From Lethocerus indicus (taxonomy: Eukaryota; Arthropoda; Insecta; Hemiptera; Belostomatidae), in NCBI GenBank assembly GCA_019843655.1, contig JACDQD010000010.1, positions 7,299,637-7,363,636 on the forward strand: DNA of 64,000 nt, given 5' to 3'. Position 1 is the stretch's first letter. Each line of letters opens with the position of its first letter. Position numbers and translations under genes: made by a program. Below are positions 25,569 to 47,326 of this stretch, piece by piece. The notes below the pieces were generated by a model. That model did not search any database. It saw nothing but the letters and a program-made list of their open reading frames with translations, and was not told the DNA's origin.

Positions 25569-26563
25569 AATATTGAATAACTTCCAGGAGAAAGGCATCT
25601 TTGAACACTCACATTTATACTGACAGCCATATTGCTGATGTCTCCAAATTTAAGCAACTGTAGCGCTCCTATTGGCCGATATCTTCCCCTCTATATTTCA
25701 AAGTCACCAATAGGAATGCTGGAATTCCTTGCAAGGAGGACAACAATTTTAAATTAAAAAAGTGCAAGGAAATAGGCATTAAGATACTCATCGGCATTAA
25801 ATGTAAAGCCCTTCGTCCAATCACTTGGAAAAAATATTAACTGCATACTTTGCAAAGTTGTAGGTTACCACTAACATAAAAACTATGCAATGATTCAAAC
25901 TAGAAAACGGTGATTCACATTGCGACGTACTTACGTATTTGAATGGATACAATCCTGGAAAGCAAAGTGTTATATTCAACGATGATATTATCGTCATCGT
26001 TATTTTTTACTAAATTATACATACACCGTTCTCGATTTTTTTTATTGATTCCGCTGGGTTTCATATTTTCGTTTCCCTTGTGACAAAAACACTGAATTGG
26101 GCGAACATATTCATGGTACCGCGGCAAGCATTTTTAACGGCTAATAAATGTAAAAATAATTATTCTGTACGAATTATGGATTTCTTTGTCCCTGCCATCA
26201 AATTGTTTGTTCATAATCCGAATTATTACATTAATGATTTGAATATAGAAACCAATAATTCATCTGAAAGCAGTAATTCAATTACATTTCCAAGGAGGTT
26301 GGTAAACAGTTTAAATAAAGTAGTAATATAACAAAGAAATGTCTCATTTATTTATTTTACGTAAAATACTTCTCACTACTTGATATATTCTGATTCCCAG
26401 TTGATATAATGTTGGGGTATGCCGTGATTGGACGATATTTTGAAAAAGTTAGGCACGTTTGTAAACCTGCTGATCGCTGTGTTTAGACACACTACTACTT
26501 AGCTACTCCATGTGTTAGTCAGTGTTTAAGGTTTCTTTAGTTTAATTGTGTTTATGAGTGAAT
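25569..26563. other. Intergenic, upstream of NOL12
   Basis: No gene is called here. A 73-codon ATG frame at 26113-26331 (+) (MVPRQAFLTANKC...) and an overlapping frame on the other strand at 25915-26127 are both possible, but neither has recognisable content. The NOL12 promoter should lie at the right end, roughly 26400-26540. Confidence 0.4.
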
Positions 26564-27742
26564 ATGGAACCTGTAATTGCTCCTAGGAGGACTAAGAGAA
26601 TTAACAGGAAGACAAAACTAAATATAATATTTGATGAAGATGTGAGAAGGTATAACTATTGAAGGATCCGTTGTTGTTTCTGTTCAATGTATTTATCGTA
26701 AATAATATTTCATTTTATTTGCACTCTGAAGGGAGTATTTGACAGGTTTTCACAAAAGGAAACTTCAGAGGAAAAAAAAGGCCGAAGAAGAATTCAAGCA
26801 AAAATTAAAGGAAGAAAGAAAAAGAATCAAAGAAGAGGTATTTCTGTCATTTACTCATTTAATTTTGTATATTTCTTCATTATTTATTCTCTCTATCTTA
26901 CATTTGCTTATTCTTGGTGCTTGGAAACTTTATTTGTTAACTCCAGTAACTAATAATTTATTTATTGAATGATATGTTCATTATGTATAGTATTTTCATT
27001 TTTACTTTTTCAGTCTAAGGCACAGTATAAAAAGTTGGTGAAGACTTTCCAACCCATTCCTGAACTGGAAGAGCAACTTGCAAAAGAATATCAAGTCAAG
27101 AATTCAACTGTTAGTGTTCTGGAACTCGATACAGATTTACTTGCTGAACGTAATTTCATAATTGGCAGGAACAGAGTAAGTTGTCATTTGATCAAATTAC
27201 TGTACTGTTTTATTCACCTATTTCTTGGGTCATGCTAAGAACAAGAAAAATATTTTTTTGCGATGTTTGTACTCTTACTTTTAAATGATCCTGTTTAAAG
27301 AATGGGCATTTCAGCTATTTTGTGTGTGCATGCACACACGTGTATGTATATCTGTGAATATAAGTATTTATTAAGTAAAAGTTTAATTTTAATTCAATTC
27401 AAACTGACATTGGGATATTTGTATAATTGATAAAATCACTTGTAGGCAAATTGTGAAATAAAAAATGAAGAAGACGAAGAAAAATCAAATGATGAAGAAT
27501 TGCCTGGAATGGAGTTGAAAACAAAAAAGGAAGTCAAGAGAGAACTGAAAAAGAAAGCGACTTCAACTGTTAAAAAAAGTAAAGTATTTAAAAAGAAGAA
27601 TAGAATGGAACAGATAAAGCAAAAGAAAAAGGCAATGAACAAGAAGAAAGAACAAGAGAAAATTAAAGGCAAAAGGAAACACAAAGGAGGGCATGATTTC
27701 AAGAAGAAAATGGAAAAAGGGAAATTTTCAAAACGTAAATAG
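26564..27742 (+). CDS. NOL12: Nucleolar protein 12 (NOL12 / Rrp17 family)
   Basis: Four exons: 26564-26649, 26732-26837, 27014-27175 and 27446-27742, total 651 nt, 216 aa (human NOL12 about 213). The N-terminus carries the family signature: an FDED-type acidic stretch, then [20 protein letters not shown], split across the first intron (AG|G for Arg). A Lys/Glu-rich coiled coil follows, ending KRIKEE. The C-terminal third is highly basic with repeated KKK/KRK runs, consistent with nucleolar targeting and RNA binding. The yeast relative Rrp17 is a 5'-3' exonuclease acting in 5.8S/25S rRNA maturation, and the fly homologue (viriato) supports nucleolar integrity. The start is the first ATG of the frame. 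The gene is divergent from BTAF1 and convergent with SelK. Confidence 0.95.
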
Positions 27743-28149
27743 TGTGCTGCATGTATGTATGTGTAAGAAATACATCTTGTAAGCAATTGCTATTCAATTT
27801 TGTAACATAATGCAGTGGGCTATATATTTGTTGATAATATGTATATATGTGCGGGTGTTTCTATATGTATATGTGTATTAATGTATAAACCATTGTTTTG
27901 TTCTAAGGCAAATTATTGCATGAAAATTACAACGGTTCATATAAATGAAATTAATTGATTTGTAACACCATTTTACTTTTATCCTTGTTGGTTAAAGTTA
28001 AGATTATAGTACATATTAATATATTACTCCAAATGGTTTTTTTGTATATAATTCGAAGACAAAAACATTTTACATATATGTGTCCCACATGTTATTTTAT
28101 ATACACTGTTTGTCTAAGTTTGGAGAAGTGAGGTAGTAAAAAATATTAC

Positions 28150-28155
28150 AATAAA
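28150..28155 (+). terminator. Candidate poly(A) signal of NOL12
   Basis: AATAAA about 410 bases after the NOL12 stop codon. Positional call only. Confidence 0.3.
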
Positions 28156-28694
28156 AAGAATTTACAAAATTTGTCTGCACTAATCTCCTTCTGCCAGAAT
28201 AACCAGGAAGTTTAAATCATCACCAATTATTCCAATTTTTAACATTAATTTTAAGATTTGAATTAAGAGATTAAAGTACTATCAGATACTAATTTTCAGA
28301 CTTTTAACTTCCATATGGTTATATGGATTAATAATTGTGTCACATTGTTAAATTATAAATATTGCTTAGATACTTCTAAATTCATTTTTGTATGACAAAT
28401 TGAAATATTAAAATTTGTCAAGCCCATGATATTGATTACAAAAAAATGTTTAAATATGTTCAATTAAACAATAATGCAAAAAGAAACCTAAATAAAGAAA
28501 AACAGAAAAAATAATAATATTTTAAATAAACATAGCTAATAGTAGTAGTATTGTTTCCACTTTAAGTATTGCCTATTAGATTTTAACATTAGTTAGATAC
28601 TTAACATCATGCTTAAGGAAAAATGTTTAAATTATTTCCATTCTCATAGTTTTTGAAAATGTTTAAGAACAATTCAAGTTTTTAGAATAAAAGC

Positions 28695-28700
28695 TTTATT
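28695..28700 (-). terminator. Candidate poly(A) signal of SelK
   Basis: AATAAA on the minus strand, about 985 bases beyond the SelK stop. I noticed no other AATAAA on that strand between the two. Positional call only. Confidence 0.35.
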
Positions 28701-29331
28701 ATGAATTTATGAACATAAATTGCTTTACAATAGTGTTTCTGAAAATTAACCACATCTATTTTTCTCTTACAAAGTAATAATTTACAATCAATATTTTCCA
28801 TAGTAAATAGAAAAAAATACACCTGCAGGTTAGAAAAGCTGGCAAGATTACAGTATGTACAAGACTGAGAATACAATATGAAAAAATCCTAATATAAATG
28901 GAGCAAAATACATTTACATAATTTACAAGAGTTTTGTCACCTTGTTTGTTGTTAAAGTTTGATTTCGTATAGTATCCAATGTAACAGCAATTTAATATAA
29001 CAGCATATTTTGATAGCAATTAAAACATTCTGACAATAACAAAGTGATCTAATTAAATCAGCTTTCATAATGAAAATTAATTATACTACTGAAACTAAAT
29101 TACAAGTCTTCATGCTATCAGATTAAGACATTTACAATCAACACTTCATCAGCTCATCAGGTCCATTGGAACAGTATTCTAAATTAAATTAATTACAGCT
29201 TAATACTTAAAATTAAACTTAAAAATGTTATAATTATTTTTAGAGTTAACTATAATTTTTGTTTTCATAAATAATGACCTCAACATTTTATCTACCCATT
29301 ATTTTTAATCAATCTGGATAACAGGATGTAA

Positions 29332-29366
29332 TCTTCTCCCCCTTTGATAATACAAAGTGGGGAAAG
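29332..29366 (-). promoter_or_regulatory. Hairpin in the SelK 3' UTR
   Basis: On the minus strand CTTTG and CAAAG pair around a TATTAT loop. This extends through CCCC/GGGG and a weaker lower stem, with one bulged A. It lacks the ATGA core and the 5'-side apical AA expected of a SECIS element, so its role is unknown. Confidence 0.4.
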
Positions 29367-29623
29367 ACTCCATATGAAATGAAGGAAATCATTAATTATT
29401 TTTGTATTTCAAAAAAACAGGTTATTGGAAAGTACAAACAGAAATAAGAAATGACAAATTGATGTCCTTTTGGCCGAGAATATCAGGTCCAAACATCAGT
29501 CAATGCTTCCCCCAACTTCCAGGTTTAAAAGCAAGACATCACAATCTGTCAAAGGGCGTCAGCAGAATGAGCCCACAGACAGCAAGACCATCAGACTCGG
29601 CAAGAAAGGACAAGATGTAGAAG

Positions 29624-29679
29624 CCCCTCTAATCCGACATCCTCAAGATTCTTCTGAGGATCAGAAATTACTAGAGGGG
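29624..29679 (-). promoter_or_regulatory. Nested stem-loop just downstream of the SelK TGA/TAG
   Basis: On the minus strand an outer perfect 8-bp stem CCCCTCTA/TAGAGGGG (29672-29679 with 29624-29631) encloses an inner perfect 7-bp stem ATCCTCA/TGAGGAT (29655-29661 with 29639-29645) with an AGAA-containing loop. It begins 5 bases after the TAG. A TGAT lies at the base of the inner stem, but the helix is shorter than in a canonical SECIS. It could be an atypical SECIS, a recoding stem, or unrelated. Confidence 0.4.
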
Positions 29680-29684
29680 GGACT

Positions 29685-30886
29685 CTAACCTCAGGAACCA
29701 CCTCCACATGGAGGAGGCTCAAATGACGAAACACGGCCAAAACCTCGTACATTTCTTTTTCTTGGACCTGGTGGATATCTGGAAAAATACAAAAGAATTC
29801 TTGAATGTATTTCTCTTTGGATGCTGTCAATTCTACAATGAAAATAGTTGAAAAATTTACATATATAAAAGAATAATTTTAAAATACATATTACTTTAAA
29901 ATTTATTTAGATAGGAATTGGTCTACAAAATTACCTTGGTGCTCTTGATGATCCTAAGCCATAACCTGTTTGATTGTGACTGTCCTCACCAAAGCCTGGA
30001 ATTAATGTCTGGAAACTGCAACAGAATTCATTCAATCAAAATATAAACAGCGTATTATTACAAAATAATTTATTTCATTTCTGTAAGTTTTAATGAGCTA
30101 CGTGCAGGAAGCTTGACCTAAATCAAGTCTTAACTCAACCTAAACACTCAAAGGACATGACACACTGCCAGAGGTGAACGTGTTACCTAGCCATCATCAA
30201 TGATACAAACTAGCACCTGCAATGATAGCAACTGGAGCACCTCCATAAAATATATATTTCTTTTTTATGTTGTTTAAGCTCATAGATTTATACAAACCTG
30301 GGCTTAATCTGTTTCTAAACATAACTTAAGGCTAAACATACAGTGATACCACAGTAAGAATCAAACTCGTGTCACAAGTGATCTTAATTGATTTGGAATT
30401 ATACACATATATAATAAATTATAAATGGAACACATACAATGCAACAACAGCATTTACTACATCCCAGAAGAAATTGACCACTCTCACTGTCAGTGGTCCT
30501 GAACCTTCCTGGATTGTTCCATCTGTAAAATAGAATGGAGAGTAAATAGCAATTAAAAAAATGTATTTCACAAAATATAAAATATAGATGGAGTACAGGG
30601 TGTTTGTACATGACAAAACCAGATGTCAGATATTACTTCATTTGTTTACATACAGGCATAAAAAAAATGACCAAATGAGACAAAATAGACTCTGTAATAC
30701 ACTTTATTAGTGCAATAAATTAACAAAAAATATGTCTCTCCACTTCTCAGCTTGCAGTTTTCGTTTCAATATATTTTATGCAAGCATCCTATTTCACGTT
30801 GTGAGTTAAGGTTGGTCCTTAAGTATTTTACTGAGTAAAGATAATTTAATTTAAAATTAAAACTTACCACTTCCGATATAAGACAT
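29685..30886 (-). CDS. SelK: Selenoprotein K, with in-frame TGA near the C-terminus
   Basis: Four exons: 30886-30868, 30522-30438, 30015-29935 and 29778-29685. If the TGA at 29691-29693 is read through, the frame runs one more Gly codon to TAG at 29685 and gives 92 aa; vertebrate SelK has about 94 and ends with Sec near its C-terminus. If TGA is the stop, the protein ends at ...PPPCGGGS. Features fit SelK: short N-terminus (MSYIGSDG), one membrane helix (VVNFFWDVVNAVVAFFQTL), then a Gly/Pro/Arg-rich cytosolic tail (PRYPPGPRKRNVRGFGRV). SelK is an ER membrane protein acting with p97/VCP and DHHC6 in ER-associated degradation and palmitoylation. Whether Sec is really inserted here is not settled, because I could not identify a canonical SECIS by eye. 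A Cys sits four residues before the TGA. Confidence 0.9.
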
Positions 30887-32434
30887 GTTCAGAAGTAATG
30901 CATCCGAAAGAACTCAAGAATATATCTCGTGTGCCAATGACTTATTACCAATGACTATACCTGTCATGCACTAAGAACAGCTGATATAGATCTAGAAAAT
31001 CACAGTACGTCAATTTATTGAGGTTTATTATTTAGAGAATGTATTTTAGAGTACATTAAAAATCTGCAAGATGAGTGCAAACGAAATTTTCCAGAAATTT
31101 ACAGAAAACATTCACTAGGTCGCCAAAAATTGTAATATATTGCCATGACGAGATTTAGAGGTTATATCATAATGGCTGTGGTCATGACTAGGATTTTCAT
31201 CATCACCATAATTCACTTTTTCCCCTTAAATACAAATGCTTCAATCAACTTAACAAATGAGAAACGTTATTATTGCATTAGAAGTAATTAGACTGTATTA
31301 TTCCTTGATATTATCCTTCCTCAAGTTATTTCTTCTGTTTGGTTTATATTTAAGTTGACAATCTGTAATTAACCACTCCTAACTTGACCAATACTTTATA
31401 AGTGAACAATTAATTTTTGATTAATAGGTGTGTTATCTAACTTAATTTTAATAAATATTACGTTAATATCTTTATATTAAAGCTCAACTGGTAGTTTGTT
31501 TTGGGTAATGTTGGATTTAGAAACATCAAACTTGACAAAATTAAATTAAACAAATAACAGCCCCTGCAGTACATTAGATATACATTAAAGTCATAATTAA
31601 ATCAATCATCTATTGGTTATATCAATTCTTCATATTTCAAGCAGAAAAATTCAACAAATATAGAAAATATATAACTTGATAACTTGAATGTATGGCCAAT
31701 ATTAATAGATGAATACTAATTCTTTTTGGTAATTCCCCCCATAGTGATAATAGTTTATAATCTTTTATGTGCTATAAGGTGCTCACAATAAGTTGGTACA
31801 TATGAATAAAGAAAACAAATTCAGACATATTTTAAAGTTCAAAATATTATAAGAGTTACAATAATAATTTATTACACATTTATTAATAAATGTCAATAAA
31901 CATGAATATTTGATCTGTGTTATTTATTGAAACAAGTGGATAAAGGTTTTGTAAGTACATTTTACTGAATTCGTTTGTATATTTATAATTTACTTGTGAC
32001 TATTAGGTTGCAATATTTATTTTAATTCTAACAGCGTTTGTCCAGTGTACTGATTGTCGACAGGTGGCTTGACAATTTTTATTTAATAAAAATTCGCAGC
32101 ATGTCTGCAGTGCTTAATGTGCCAGGGCCAAATATCAATAGTAGGCCTCTCTGTGGATTACGCGAAGATTGTTTTTGCTATTACAATATTTTTTAAATGC
32201 ATTTTTAAAAATATTTTTTCACTAGTGTTCACAGTTGAAGCGCGGTGCAGAGTCCAATATTGCACATGCGCCGGAAGGCTGGACACAAATTTTTAAAACC
32301 CATTGAGATTTTCAGGTTGGCTCCACTGATCGTCCCGTCGAGGGATACTCGGTGTATACTTTTCGTTGAGGTTCACAACCGCTGTAGGCATGACTAGGCT
32401 GGTCGCGACCCGGTTTTAAAAACTTAATTTTTGA
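30887..32434. other. Divergent spacer between SelK and CCDC102A
   Basis: 1.5 kb with no coding sequence recognised. The left end should hold the SelK promoter. GC content rises near 32230-32430, consistent with the promoter or 5' UTR of the CCDC102A-like gene. Confidence 0.5.
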
Positions 32435-32482
32435 ATGGCCGACCCGGAGGAGGAAGCGATGGGAGTCGGGTGCCGGGAGTAG
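32435..32482 (+). promoter_or_regulatory. Upstream ORF in the CCDC102A leader
   Basis: A 15-codon ATG frame (MADPEEEAMGVGCRE, then TAG) ends 6 bases before the main ATG at 32489, in a different frame. It could limit translation of the main frame if it lies in the mature 5' UTR. It contains a second in-frame ATG. Confidence 0.5.
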
Positions 32483-32485
32483 TGA

Positions 32486-42938
<10,453 letters not shown>

Positions 42939-45900
42939 TGCTGAAGCCAAGTTGTTTATTAGCTTTGGGGCTCTGGCTTTGCACACATTGAGTACTTCAA
43001 GTAGTATATACGAAAAGTTCTGTTAAAAACTGAAGTAAGAAAACAAAAAAAAAATTGTGCTAACCACCTATTATAATGTTCAGCACACAAACTCACCTGT
43101 CGAATGCTAGTCCATGGGGGTACATTAATAGCTCTAGGTTTGAATCTTTTCTAGGTCAGTTATAATTAAATTTGTTTATCATTATTGTTACATTGTTAGG
43201 GTCTTTCATGTATGTTTAGTTCAAGTTTTTAAGATTACATTTGTTTATATGTTTTCACTATATGTTAATTTAGAAAGAAGGTGCCAATGAATATAACAAG
43301 TATAAGAAAACAGGTTATTTGCAAAATAATCATAACTCAGCAGATTTTAAAATAAATAAAACAAACCAGTAAAATTAAAAAAACATCCTTAAATTGAGTG
43401 AAAAAGGCTAAAAGCAATAAAGTATTAATCAAATTTATTATATAAAAAATAAACACTATAATTTATTATATCTTTAAATATTAAAGATCCTTTTTTCTGC
43501 TCATTTGTTTAGAAATAGGTAATTTCCCTGCTTAATAGGGGTTTTTTAATGTCTTCTTTTGTGTCTCAAGGTATAATTTTTTTATTATTAATCTTGTTTG
43601 GATCAATTTTGCGTATCCACAGTGTCAATATCTTTAGATGCCAAAGAATATCTCAGTCAGCACTATCAGTAAATACACCCTTACTAGTAGTGATAGTGAC
43701 ATGACTTCAGTGTTGGGGAGAAGCCAAAATGGGTCTGGAAAATAGTCAAGTTAATGAAACAAAACAGTAATACAATTCTTACATGCATATGCACATACAA
43801 ACATCTATATACACATGCATGCTAACACAATTAATATTTGAGTTTGCAAAAGAAACTTTAAACAATTATTTGTTTATTTTGGTGATTTAACAGAATCACA
43901 AAATATGGGGATATTTTACTGACCTCACCATAACCATTTTCATAAACCATTCAACATTCATAAATCTACTATCATAGTTCCTTAATACAAAAAATTAGTC
44001 AATAATTTATATTACAACAAAATTATATTTTAGGAATATTCAGGAAAACTTACTGTTTGATTTTGTCAGTTTATTCCATTGGCTCCTTTTTTTGTCTTCA
44101 CATTCCATTCAAAATCCGTTTAATCCTTCACTATATATTTTGCATGAATTCATACTTGTTGCAAGCATACGCATTCAGGTGAAGGGGGAAATTATTTAAA
44201 TATTTTATTTAAACCTTAATTTATTTCATTCACTGTTGTGTAATCTAGGTACAAGGCAAAGTAGAATAGATTTTTGTTATGGAGTTGTGTTTTGGAAGGA
44301 GAGGTATTTATATTTTTAATTTATTAGTACATAAATTATTTTTGTCTTTTGTATGAAGAATTTGGAGTGGCCTGAGCGACCTTCAGCCAAATAATTGTGA
44401 TAATTTTATTGTAAAAATTTTAAACTTTTTCTGTCACACATTAATTTTAGTCGTTAATTAAAGAAAAGAAAGAATGGCTTCCTAGATCACTACTAATTCT
44501 GAGCTCCTACTGTATCAACTTTAATTCTGTTCACATTTTCATATGTTGTAAATGCAATTTTTAAATGGAAATTTATAAAACTGAAAAGGGTTAAAAAAGC
44601 AGTAACAGGTTCAAAACTCATTTCAATAATCATCAGGTTCACTTTGAGAATCCAGTTCAATGCTGTTAAGGATTATTCTCCCTGTCTTGTTGGCCTATCA
44701 AATCACATTAAAAGTGTGATGGTCTCCAATTATTGTTAGGATGTTGTCTTTTAAAGATAATTTTTTTCAAGTTGCTTATGAATGAAGCATTTATTAATAA
44801 TAATTACATTATTATTATTAACTAACCTTGTTACTTCCAATCTCCCTAAAATCTTTCAAGGTTTTATGCGTGGTTCATGAGATATTTAAAAGGGAGCAAA
44901 ACCTTCACGTAGAATACTAAAGAGACAGTGAATACTGGATTGGTATATCTTGGACACTAGCACTTCATAGTAAAGTATGAACAAAATTAAAGTCAGTATA
45001 GTAATAATAATAGCTCAGAATTGCCCCTAGATCTTTACGCTACATTTTAGAACAATATTTAAATGACTATAGCGAGAGAATTATATTTATTAATAATTAT
45101 ATTTTAAAGTAATAAGGAGACAAGTATATTTTTATTAATTGGCTATTATAAATGGAAAAATAAATAAAAAAAAAATTAAAATCGAATTGCCTATTGGTTG
45201 AATTTTAATTGTGCATTTCAAAGAAACTTTATCATTACTCAGGGTAGAATTTTTTGTTTATAGTGTACATTTTGGGTATTTTGGAGTTTTTATTTATGCT
45301 TTTATTTATGTTTCAGTACTATTATTGTTCGTTCTGTACTCATTTCAAACCTCATATTGCTTTCAAATGCCCAAGTGTGCAAGTCCATGTTAACTTGTAA
45401 GCCAAAATATTTGTCGGATGTCGAAGTCTTAAGTGTATTATTATAATAAGCATATATACATATATATATATATATATATCTATTTTGTTAACTACTGAAG
45501 AAGGGTAGGAAAAGATTCTGAGTTTTACCATGCTACTACAATTGACTGATTGTTCTGTAGAAATATATTTTTTTATGATTAAAACCTTTTAACATGGGTC
45601 CTACAAAATATAATATTTTGTTTTTATTTAATTATTTGTCTGGATATGCCATTGATATATAATAATCAAGAATAAATCAGTTGTGTCTATTATTTATTTC
45701 CCCTCAAAATGTTTTAAAGTACAACACATAATACCCTGATACATTTTCTGTCAAGAATTATTTTTATATATTCAAATGTACCACAGTCATTGTTCAAACC
45801 AAATAATTCAATGTTTGCAATTCAGTGGTGTACGTTTAATTATAGGTTTATTAATTTCTTTTAATGTTGCATCGATTCTGAAATATTAAATAATCCAAAC

Positions 45901-47326
45901 TGCAAATAATTTTTAAATTTGCAGTCTGATAGTCCTTAGGCTCTGGGTGGATGGAAGTGCCAAGGTCAATTATTTTTAATTCAATTACATTCCGCTATCG
46001 TGATTAATCACTGATAGCATTCGGATGGTACAATTTTTTTCAATTTACAACTGGCAGAGAATTTCTCTGTTGAAAAGTCCTGTGACTTGATCTCAACACC
46101 CAGGTGTATTGAGTTATTTTTAATACAAGACCATGGGGATTAAGTGATGACAATCAAGGAATGGACAGAAAACAAAATAGAGGAGCTTGCAGTAAGCTTC
46201 TCTGAAACCTTTCTTCGTAAGAAAGGTTCTCTTCTTTAAGCAGGGAAGTGTCGAATTGAGCAGATGGCACTTTTTTTGTCTCTAACAGCTACTGCGGGGT
46301 GTATCAGGCAGTGCACTTGTTATTTCGCGGCTGGAGTGTTCCTTTAATTAAGAAACTTAAATAGAGAACAGAGACGGGCGTTGTTCCTGTCCAGATATAG
46401 AGTGGCGTCACTGTTATCAGCTTTACCCTATTCCAATGGGCCTCTGGCACATCTGCTCCCGCCGAGGTTCATTACACTCAGTCAATGGGGTCAAATCCCG
46501 CTTCTACACACAACTGGTCTTCTCAAACGTTTGCACTCGGCAAAAATATCCGGCCTAGATTACCACCAGCTCGGAAGGACAGAGGTGAAAGGATAGAATA
46601 AAAATGCGCGAAAATTAGAGAGGAATCCAGGCATCTTGTTGGTTGACGCTGAAGCGTACTGTCAGCACGTTCAACAGGTATCGTAAAGCATGATGTCTTT
46701 TCCGCCTATTGTATGCCTATTTCATAATGTAATGAGTAAATTAAATAATTTCAGGAACGTCAATATTAAAAGGCATAAATAACCCGCCCGAGAACATTTC
46801 AAACATCGATGATCAACTAGTTTTATTTCAAATAATGTCTGCTCCTTCAGTTAAGTGTGGTTTTTGCAGAATAGCGATCGTAATATGCTTAAGAGCACCG
46901 ACGTATGTGCAATCTCGCATATAGGAAAAAACTTGTAACTTTAAAAAAAGCAGCTACAAAGACTGTGCGATTGTACCCACTGGGAAAAAAGAATGGTACA
47001 AACGAATGGGTTCGATCGAAACGCTTTGGTGGGGATGTTTTTTTCGTCTTCTTGTAATTGCAAAAGCAACGGCACAGTGTTGCCAACCCAGCGGCCTCTG
47101 AGATCATCCCCCGCCTACTTGTTCGAGCGCCCGCGGTACGGTCCGCTCAGTCGCGTTCGGCCCTCGCATCGATAGACAGCGGCCCGATCCACGAGTGAAG
47201 ACTTGGAATTTTTTTTTTCTCCATTTTCGAAATTCTCTTCCCCGCACTAATTTCGGTAGCCTCAGTACCTGGATGGTCGGCCGGCGTTAGATACTGGTCG
47301 CCGCCCAGCGTCAGTAGCTCCACAAG
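42939..47326. other. Intergenic, 4.4 kb
   Basis: The left part should be the CCDC102A 3' UTR; AATAAA occurs at 43351-43356. Most of the stretch is AT-rich and featureless, with a short (TA)n tract at 45461-45479. From about 46300 the DNA turns more GC- and CpG-rich, and the last few hundred bases probably carry the promoter and 5' UTR of the repeat-protein gene. Confidence 0.5.
45461..45479. repeat. Short (TA)n tract
   Basis: About nine TA units following an imperfect CATATATACA start. Minor microsatellite. Confidence 0.8.

Larger units (their letters stand above)
27743..29684. other. Convergent 3' UTRs of NOL12 and SelK
   Basis: AT-rich DNA between two converging genes. A plus-strand AATAAA at 28150-28155 may end NOL12. 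A minus-strand AATAAA at 28695-28700 may end SelK, which would give SelK a long 3' UTR of about 1 kb. Two strong hairpins lie in that UTR (see separate entries). No other coding sequence is seen. Confidence 0.45.

Noticed and set aside
27436..27786. 116-codon Phe/Ser-rich minus-strand frame opposite the last NOL12 exon
   Set aside because: Antisense of a Lys/Glu-rich coding exon, which automatically yields Phe/Leu/Ser-rich open frames.
29341..29400. ATGATTTCC on the minus strand as a SECIS core for SelK
   Set aside because: No matching 3' GA core or 5'-side apical AA at the right spacing; the hairpin that does form there has a different layout.
29461..29580. TGATG...AAACC...TTGAC on the minus strand as a SECIS element
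   Set aside because: It has an AA-bearing loop and TGA-type ends, but the helix between core and loop has only about five good consecutive pairs plus mismatches.
46487..46500. GGGGTCAAATCCC as a tRNA B box
   Set aside because: Departs from the GGTTCGANTCC consensus, and no acceptor stem or A box is visible around it.
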